DNA of 6,138 bases from positions 1 through 6,138 of the forward strand of contig JAPKMV010000229.1 of NCBI GenBank assembly GCA_026645635.1, in the 5' to 3' direction. This DNA comes from Caldilineaceae bacterium (GTDB lineage Bacteria; Chloroflexota; Anaerolineae; Caldilineales; Caldilineaceae). The notes under the pieces are model-generated. The model worked only from the letters and a program-made list of their open reading frames with translations, was not told where the DNA came from and did no database searches. This document shows positions 1 to 6,138 of this stretch, in pieces (positions within the stretch are counted from its first letter, which is position 1; each line of letters starts with the position of its first letter). Made by a program: the position numbers and the translations under genes.

Positions 1-2430
1 ATCGTCACGGAACCCGGCATCCACGAAGTCACCTTTGCCGAACTGGGCGGCGTGAGCGACCCCGCCAGCCTGCGCCTGATGTACAAGGGCAGCGAGGTGG
101 CGTTGGAGATCGGCGGCGACCGACTACGCTTCTATGCGCCGAAGCCCGGTGACCGCTGGAACGACGCCGACTTCTATTGGCTGTCGTCCGTTCCCGGCGT
201 GCGGGCGCGGGTGACGACTGCAGTTGCCGCGCCAGCCGCCGCCCCAGGCAAGACCTATACGCGCGGCGAGTGGAATGAAAACCTGACCTACGACTCCATC
301 TACGCCGGGCCGGACGGCGACCACTGGTTCAACGCCGACATGCGCACCGACCCCAGCATGAGTCCGTTGAACGCGCCGACGGCCACGGTCGCCGCCCCTT
401 CGGCGCTGCCGCTGCTCAACACCGCCGGCGTGTTCACCGTGGGACTCACCGTTTGGGTGCGCCCGCCCGACAGCGCCTGCCTGGCCAACCTTAACAGCTA
501 TCGCCTCAATGTTGCATTGGGCAATGAAGAGAAGCAGGCGGTCTGGAATCCGGCGCCGGGCTGCCAGTTGCAGCACAACTGGACGCTCCCCATCACCATG
601 ACCGGCGTCAGCCAGAACATGCTCATCAAACTCATGCCGAGCATTCACCCGCTGGGCATCAAGCTCGACCGGGTTTCCTGGCAGCGGCCGGTGCAATTGG
701 ACTTTCGCGACCAGGGCGCCGATTTCTGGACTGACGCCGGCGCCTGGAGCTACACCTGGAACAACCTGCCCGGCGGCGCCTATGGCGTGCTGCTGCCCAT
801 CGTGATGGCAGGTGCGCGCCCGGGGCGGGCGGCGGAAGTCGCGCCGCCGGTCTCCGCACCCACGACCGATCCGTCATCCGGCGCAGCAGCGGCCGCGCCC
901 AGTTTCCTGCGCTGGCGGCTCTATGATGTGACCAACCCGCTGCGCCCGTTTGTCGTGCCGGGCACAGGCGCCGGCTTCAACCAGGCGCCGAGCGCCGTCC
1001 CGCGCCATTATGTTCTCGCCGACTTGAGCAAACTCGCCAAGCCTGTTGTTATCGCACAGCCGGAGACGAATCTGGGCAATGTGCAGGCGGCGGACGCAAT
1101 TTACATCGGCCCCGCCCAGTTCGCCGATGCGCTGCAGCCGCTCTTCGAGCTGCGCCGCAGCCAGGGCTATGCGCCGCTCTTCGTCGATGTGGCGGCGATC
1201 AATGATGTCTACGGCTACGGCTATGTTTCCGCGCTGGCGATCCGCAACTTCCTGCGCCATCGCAGTGACTGGCAGAACCCGAATCGCAAGATTTCGGTGG
1301 TGCTGGTCGGCGATGGCACCTACGACCCGCACGGCTATCAGGGTCTGATCAACGAGAACCTGGTCACGCCCTTCATGGCTGATGTGGACCCGTTCATCCG
1401 CGAGGCGCCGTGTGAGGCTTGTTTTGCGCAGCTCAACGGCGACGACCCCGTCACCGGCGATAACAAATTCAACGGCGGCGGCGCACAGACCGCATTCTTT
1501 GCCGCCGATGTCTGGCTGGGGCGTTTCCCCGTGCGCAGCGCCGCCGAGTTGACAACGGTGGTGCAGAAGATCATCACCTATGAGACGCAGGGCGGCATGG
1601 GCGACGAGTGGCGGAAACGGCATGTCATTCTCGCCGACAACTACATTCTGGAAATAGACGCCAACCAGTATGCCAAGCTGGACGACGCCGGCGATTTCGG
1701 CACGATCTCCGATGCGGTGGTCGATCTCTTCCCGCGCGGGACAAAACCGACGCGCATCTACTATGACCCGGCGCCCAATCGCGCCGTGCGCAAGAACACG
1801 CTGGGCGGGCCGGTGCCGGCGCCTGGGCGTCCCGGCTACTTTGTCACCGATGCCCGGGGGGCAATTGATCCGTGGCGCATCGCCGATACGGACAAGGTGC
1901 ACGACGGCGTGGTTGCCGAATTGAGCAAGGGCGCCGGCCTGGTGGTCTACAATGGCCACAGCAATCACTTCCAGTATGCGCGCACCTACGCTGGCCCCGA
2001 AAATCGGGTCAATTATCTGATGAACACCAACACGGCGAATTTCTTGCTCACCAATCAGGACAAGTACTTCATCATGTTGGCGATGACCTGTTACACCGCC
2101 AGTTATGCCCGGCCGACCAACGTGGGCGTCCTCGATGAGATTCTCTTCCGGCGTCCGGCCGGCGGCGCCGTCGCCATTTGGGGGCCGGCGGGTCTCACCG
2201 TGGCGCACGGCCATGACCGGCTGCAAACCGGTTTCATGAACCGGCTGTGGGCAGGCCCCACCATGGACTCGCCCCTGGGGGCGCTGGTCGAGGCCGGCTA
2301 CGATGAACTCCTCACCGTGGCGCCCGTCAACCTGGACGCAGCCATGACCTTCCTGTTGCTGGGCGATCCGCTGACCCGCGCGCGCGTCTATGTGGAGACG
2401 TTCCACTATCTGCCGATGGTGAATCGGTAG
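1..2430 (+). CDS. Peptidase C25 (gingipain-like) family protein, 5'-truncated by window start
   Basis: Predicted cysteine endopeptidase of family C25 (caspase-like fold), probably exported. The frame is open from base 1 and the residues before the GTG at 52 already read like the family's N-terminal beta region, so that GTG is internal and the true start lies upstream. Counting from the first codon of the window, residues 1-240 are beta-rich with family-like stretches such as LRFYAPKPGD, FYWLSSVPG and DGDHWFNADM. Residues 300-320 contain RLYDVTNPLRPFVV. The catalytic domain runs from about residue 364 (AADAIYIGPAQF), through VVLVGDGTYDP near 433-443, to the end. The expected catalytic dyad is visible as His653 in VVYNGHSNH and Cys697 in LAMTCYTAS. 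The protein ends in FHYLPMVNR, with no membrane anchor. Any signal peptide would lie outside the window. It is followed by a repeat-filled spacer, so co-transcription with fadN is uncertain. Family assignment is confident; substrate is unknown. Confidence 0.9.
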   Translation: MVTEPGIHEVTFAELGGVSDPASLRLMYKGSEVALEIGGDRLRFYAPKPGDRWNDADFYWLSSVPGVRARVTTAVAAPAAAPGKTYTRGEWNENLTYDSIYAGPDGDHWFNADMRTDPSMSPLNAPTATVAAPSALPLLNTAGVFTVGLTVWVRPPDSACLANLNSYRLNVALGNEEKQAVWNPAPGCQLQHNWTLPITMTGVSQNMLIKLMPSIHPLGIKLDRVSWQRPVQLDFRDQGADFWTDAGAWSYTWNNLPGGAYGVLLPIVMAGARPGRAAEVAPPVSAPTTDPSSGAAAAAPSFLRWRLYDVTNPLRPFVVPGTGAGFNQAPSAVPRHYVLADLSKLAKPVVIAQPETNLGNVQAADAIYIGPAQFADALQPLFELRRSQGYAPLFVDVAAINDVYGYGYVSALAIRNFLRHRSDWQNPNRKISVVLVGDGTYDPHGYQGLINENLVTPFMADVDPFIREAPCEACFAQLNGDDPVTGDNKFNGGGAQTAFFAADVWLGRFPVRSAAELTTVVQKIITYETQGGMGDEWRKRHVILADNYILEIDANQYAKLDDAGDFGTISDAVVDLFPRGTKPTRIYYDPAPNRAVRKNTLGGPVPAPGRPGYFVTDARGAIDPWRIADTDKVHDGVVAELSKGAGLVVYNGHSNHFQYARTYAGPENRVNYLMNTNTANFLLTNQDKYFIMLAMTCYTASYARPTNVGVLDEILFRRPAGGAVAIWGPAGLTVAHGHDRLQTGFMNRLWAGPTMDSPLGALVEAGYDELLTVAPVNLDAAMTFLLLGDPLTRARVYVETFHYLPMVNR

Positions 2431-2437
2431 GAGACAG

Positions 2438-2496
2438 GAGATTGAGAGATTAGGAGATTAGGAGATTGCTTCGCCGTCTCCTAATCTCTCAATCTC
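2438..2496. repeat. Inverted repeat (hairpin) of GGAGATT/AATCTCC units
   Basis: The sequence at 2438-2457 (GAGATTGAGAGATTAGGAGA) is the exact reverse complement of 2477-2496, giving a 20-bp perfect stem with a 19-nt loop. A second register pairs 2454-2465 with 2477-2488 around an 11-nt loop (2466-2476). The hairpin begins 8 nt after the stop codon of the C25 peptidase gene. It has no U-run directly after the stem, so it is not a classical intrinsic terminator. It could still stabilise or end the upstream mRNA 3' end. It is best described as a dispersed-type intergenic palindrome. Confidence 0.85.
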
Positions 2497-2575
2497 TCAA
2501 TCTCTCAATCTCTCAATCTCCTAATCTCCAGTCTCCAATCTCCAATCTCCAATCTCCAATCTCCAATCTCCAATC
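2483..2575. repeat. Tandem short repeats, AATCTCTC (x4) then AATCTCC-type (x7)
   Basis: Four exact octamers AATCTCTC occupy 2483-2514. A variant AATCTCCT follows at 2515-2522. From 2523 there are seven heptamers of the AATCTCC type: one exact, one AGTCTCC variant at 2530-2536, then five exact copies to 2571. The array runs out in a C-run. On the minus strand it reads as GGAGATT repeats with a GG every seven bases. The array overlaps the right arm of the hairpin at 2438-2496. No coding function is likely. Confidence 0.9.
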
Positions 2576-2708
2576 CCCCCAAAACCCTTTCAAAACACCC
2601 CCATGCCAAACTACTGCCCGAAGCGGCGTTTTTTTCCTGCGACGGGCCACTGTGTTCGCCGATGGTCTGCCGCCTCTTTCTTTGCCCCAGTATCCTGAAT
2701 TCGTTGAC
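2576..2708. other. Leader region upstream of fadN, no gene recognised
   Basis: Non-coding leader between the tandem repeats and the fadN ribosome binding site. It holds a run of seven T at 2629-2635 preceded by only a 3-bp potential stem, which is too weak to call a terminator. TATACT at 2717-2722 and TTGACA at 2704-2709 are only 7 nt apart, so they do not make a sigma-70 type promoter. The fadN promoter presumably lies here or further upstream, but I cannot place it. Confidence 0.5.
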
Positions 2709-2714
2709 AAGGAG
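2709..2714 (+). promoter_or_regulatory. Shine-Dalgarno AAGGAG of fadN (decides the start)
   Basis: AAGGAG lies 9 nt before the ATG at 2724. It selects this ATG over the in-frame TTG at 2466, which lies inside the repeat array. The ATG also puts the Rossmann GxGxxG motif at residues 12-17, where 3-hydroxyacyl-CoA dehydrogenases carry it. Confidence 0.85.
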
Positions 2715-2723
2715 CCTATACTC

Positions 2724-5162
<2,439 letters not shown>

Positions 5163-5167
5163 GGCAA

Positions 5168-5206
5168 TTTGACGCAGAGGCGCGAAGACGCGGAGATGCG
5201 CAGAGG
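5168..5206 (+). repeat. Left inverted-repeat arm, ACGCAGAG family
   Basis: Begins TTTGACGCAGAGGCGCGAAG, 5 nt after the fadN stop codon. Its reverse complement matches 5827-5865 at 33 of 39 positions. The same 12-nt tip (TTTGACGCAGAG) also matches, inverted, the end of the inner palindrome at 5730-5741. Unlike the downstream repeats it has no nearby partner arm before the gene. It stands alone as a half-palindrome facing the ones behind the gene. Confidence 0.85.
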
Positions 5207-5239
5207 AAGGAAGAGCAAGAGAAACGCAGGATACGAACC

Positions 5240-5620
5240 TTGACAGAGAACGAAGTCAGCGGAGTCATTCTGGATTGTGCAATTGAGGTGCATCGCACGT
5301 TGGGCGGGCCAGGTCTTCTAGAAAGCGTTTATGAGGAGGCGTTGGTCTGGGAACTGACTCAGCGTGGGCTGCAAGTTGCACGACAGGCGTCGCTGCCTGT
5401 CCGCTACAAAGGGTTCATTCTAGCCACTCCATTGCGATTGGATCTAGTCGTGGAGAGTAAAGTGATTGTTGAGTGCAAAGCAACCACAGAATACAACCCG
5501 GTCTTCGAAGCGCAGGCTCTGACTTATCTGCGCGTGTCGGGCTTGAAGCTAGCGCTTGTCATCAACTTTGGCGAGCTACTGCTAAAAGACGGCTTCCATC
5601 GTGTCGCCAATAAGCTCTAG
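5240..5620 (+). CDS. GxxExxY family protein (PD-(D/E)XK nuclease-like fold)
   Basis: 126-residue protein of the GxxExxY family, whose biological role is not established. The signature is exact: Gly25, Glu28 and Tyr31 in GPGLLESVYEEAL, preceded by the typical AIEVHRTLG. A PD-(D/E)XK-like active site is visible: Asp68 in RLDLVVE, Glu78 and Lys80 in VIVECKAT, then Gln92 and Tyr96 in the following helix (QALTYL), as in RecB-like nucleases. The end, LALVINFGELLLKDGFHRV, is also characteristic, so the protein is complete. The start is a TTG with AGGA at 5228-5231, 8 nt upstream. The frame is open back to a TAA at 5156, but no ATG or GTG lies in that stretch. Base composition is clearly less GC-rich than fadN and the thiolase, with mixed third positions, which suggests separate origin. 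It sits between repeat arms inside a beta-oxidation locus. A metabolic role is unlikely; a nuclease or nucleic-acid role is inferred from the fold only. Confidence 0.9.
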   Translation: MTENEVSGVILDCAIEVHRTLGGPGLLESVYEEALVWELTQRGLQVARQASLPVRYKGFILATPLRLDLVVESKVIVECKATTEYNPVFEAQALTYLRVSGLKLALVINFGELLLKDGFHRVANKL

Positions 5621-5624
5621 GAGG

Positions 5625-5758
5625 CTGTTTGAAAAGTAACCTACTTCAACGTAGAGGCGCAAAGATGCAGAGAAATGCAGAGAACACGCATGTAGGACTT
5701 CTCTGTTTTTCCTCTGCGAACCTTTCCGTCTCTGCGTCAAAGGAATCTTTACAAACAG
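5625..5758. repeat. Long imperfect palindrome (first), downstream of GxxExxY gene
   Basis: About 134 bp that folds on itself. The outer arms are CTGTTTGAAAAG (5625-5636) and CTTTACAAACAG (5747-5758), complementary at 11 of 12 positions. The inner arms are 5648-5684 (GTAGAGGCGCAAAGATGCAG and following) and 5699-5738 (ending TCTCTGCGTC), complementary with several mismatches and small gaps. The loop is 5685-5698. It starts 4 nt after the stop of the GxxExxY gene. In RNA it would form a long stem and could act as a 3'-end stabiliser or block. No U-run follows it. Confidence 0.8.
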
Positions 5759-5772
5759 TTTCTGACCGTGTG

Positions 5773-5862
5773 GACGCGAAGTCGCAAAGAAGATGCGATC
5801 AACAGTTGCGATCGCTCGATTGCAGTTCTCTGCGAATCTCTGCCTCTCCGCGTCTCTGCGTC
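5773..5862. repeat. Second imperfect palindrome of the same family
   Basis: The left arm begins GACGCGAAGTCGCAAAGAAG at 5773. The right arm runs from about 5826 to 5862 and ends GCGTCTCTGCGTC. The arms pair imperfectly with gaps. The right arm resembles that of the first palindrome: both contain CTCTGCGAA and end CTCTGCGTCAAA, at 5730-5741 and 5854-5865. The two downstream palindromes therefore look like diverged tandem copies of one element. Confidence 0.7.
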
Positions 5863-5865
5863 AAA
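5827..5865 (-). repeat. Right inverted-repeat arm, ACGCAGAG family
   Basis: Reverse complement of the arm at 5168-5206 at 33 of 39 positions with no gap; the outermost 12 bases are identical and the next base outward (A at 5167, T at 5866) also pairs. It doubles as the right arm of the second palindrome, so it can pair either locally with 5773 onward or at long range across the GxxExxY gene. Confidence 0.85.
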
Positions 5866-5879
5866 TCTGATTTCTGATT
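5866..5879 (+). repeat. Tandem duplication of TCTGATT
   Basis: Two exact, adjacent copies of the heptamer TCTGATT lie immediately outside the right inverted-repeat arm. They may be a slippage product or a footprint of the repeat junction. No matching copy lies at the left end, so they do not qualify as a target-site duplication. Confidence 0.7.
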
Positions 5880-5880
5880 G

Positions 5881-5890
5881 AGAGTACTCT
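5881..5890. promoter_or_regulatory. 10-bp perfect palindrome AGAGTACTCT before the thiolase gene
   Basis: AGAGTACTCT is self-complementary and directly abuts the thiolase Shine-Dalgarno (AGGGAG, 5891-5896). The position would suit an operator or a small structure affecting translation start. The site is short and could be chance, and I see no second copy upstream of fadN. Confidence 0.25.
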
Positions 5891-5903
5891 AGGGAGAACA
5901 AAC

Positions 5904-6138
5904 ATGCGTAATGCTGTAATCGTTGCCGCCGCACGGACGGCTGTAGGGAAGGCGCCGAAGGGGGCGCTGCGCACGACGCGGCCGGATGAACTGGCGGCGG
6001 CGGTGATCAACGCGGTCATCGAGCGCAGCGGCATCGACAAGAATGAGGTGGAGGACATCGTGCTGGGCTGTGCCTTCCCGGAGGCGGAGCAAGGCATGAA
6101 CATGGCGCGCATCGTGGCGTTGCGCGCGGGAATGCCGG
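5904..6138 (+). CDS. fadA: Acetyl-CoA acyltransferase (thiolase), FadA type, 3'-truncated by window end
   Basis: First 78 codons of a thiolase, which cleaves 3-ketoacyl-CoA with CoA to release acetyl-CoA, the last step of each beta-oxidation turn. The N-terminus [20 protein letters not shown] is the standard thiolase opening. It is followed by [14 protein letters not shown] and the family motif [15 protein letters not shown] at residues 64-78. The nucleophilic cysteine, expected around residue 90, is beyond the window. The ATG at 5904 has AGGGAG at 5891-5896, 7 nt upstream, and the motif positions support it. Composition matches fadN. With fadN upstream it forms the fadN-fadA pair known from Bacillus and many other bacteria; a FadE-type acyl-CoA dehydrogenase gene might follow. 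The 741-bp gap to fadN is unusually large for such a pair. Confidence 0.92.
   Translation, partial: MRNAVIVAAARTAVGKAPKGALRTTRPDELAAAVINAVIERSGIDKNEVEDIVLGCAFPEAEQGMNMARIVALRAGMP

Larger units (their letters stand above)
5168..5865 (+). mobile_element. Candidate repeat-bounded GxxExxY cassette inserted between fadN and fadA
   Basis: A 698-bp unit bounded by 39-nt inverted repeats (5168-5206 and 5827-5865) that match at 33 of 39 positions without gaps. The outermost 12 bases are identical, or 13 counting the next base outward on each side. Inside are one small GxxExxY gene and two long imperfect palindromes made of the same ACGCAGAG-type units. It fills nearly all of the space between the fadN stop and the thiolase leader. 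No transposase is encoded and I found no convincing target-site duplication, so mobility is inferred from structure and context. The alternative is independent accumulation of dispersed intergenic palindromes around a small gene. Confidence 0.45.

Noticed and set aside
874..2406. 510-codon open frame on the minus strand, opposite the C25 peptidase
   Set aside because: The same GC-driven shadow effect; the + strand frame carries the catalytic His and Cys motifs.
2483..2575. CRISPR array
   Set aside because: The units are 7-8 nt and contiguous without unique spacers.
2618..2635. Intrinsic terminator before fadN (GC-rich stretch followed by seven T)
   Set aside because: Only a 3-bp stem can be drawn before the T-run, which is too weak.
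2704..2722. TTGACA and TATACT as a promoter
   Set aside because: The boxes are only 7 nt apart and overlap the Shine-Dalgarno region, so they cannot act together as -35 and -10.
5808..5815. GCGATCGC, the HIP1 octamer of cyanobacteria
   Set aside because: A single occurrence in the window inside a repeat loop; not evidence of cyanobacterial origin.
5629..5877. Open frame of 82 codons downstream of the GxxExxY gene
   Set aside because: It is a translation of the two palindromic repeats (repeating LRISAS/LCVK-like strings), has no family resemblance, and its frame lies wholly in repeat DNA.

Overview
The window looks like bacterial chromosome from a high-GC member of the Chloroflexota (Anaerolineae/Caldilineae-like). 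This is an inference. It rests on a secreted-type C25 (gingipain-like) peptidase ending in a Tyr-Leu-Pro-x-Val tail, on a FadN-type beta-oxidation gene next to a thiolase, and on two kinds of low-complexity palindromic intergenic repeat that I recall as common in that phylum. No rRNA, tRNA or marker gene is present to prove it. All genes are on the + strand.

Layout: (1) 1-2430, the 3' part of a large peptidase C25 family gene whose start lies upstream of the window. (2) 2431-2723, a spacer that opens with a hairpin of GGAGATT-type units, continues with tandem AATCTCTC and AATCTCC units, and ends in a leader with a good Shine-Dalgarno. (3) 2724-5162, an 812-residue fused 3-hydroxyacyl-CoA dehydrogenase/enoyl-CoA hydratase (FadN type); the much longer open frame beginning at 2466 is a translation of the repeats and should not be used as the start. 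(4) 5163-5903, a 741-bp spacer almost filled by a repeat-bounded cassette. Its parts are a 39-nt arm at 5168-5206, a GxxExxY-family PD-(D/E)XK-like gene at 5240-5620, a long imperfect palindrome at 5625-5758, a second palindrome at 5773-5862, and the closing inverted arm at 5827-5865. (5) 5904-6138, the first 78 codons of a FadA-type thiolase, cut by the window end.

Functionally, genes 3 and 5 form a fatty-acid beta-oxidation pair. FadN carries out hydration and dehydrogenation of the acyl-CoA chain, and the thiolase cleaves off acetyl-CoA. They would normally be expected to sit close together in one operon. Here they are separated by the GxxExxY cassette, which is flanked by inverted repeats matching at 33 of 39 positions and has visibly lower GC and more mixed third-codon bases than its neighbours. 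The most interesting hypothesis is that GxxExxY plus its ACGCAGAG-type repeats is a mobile or domesticated repeat-associated unit inserted into the fad operon.
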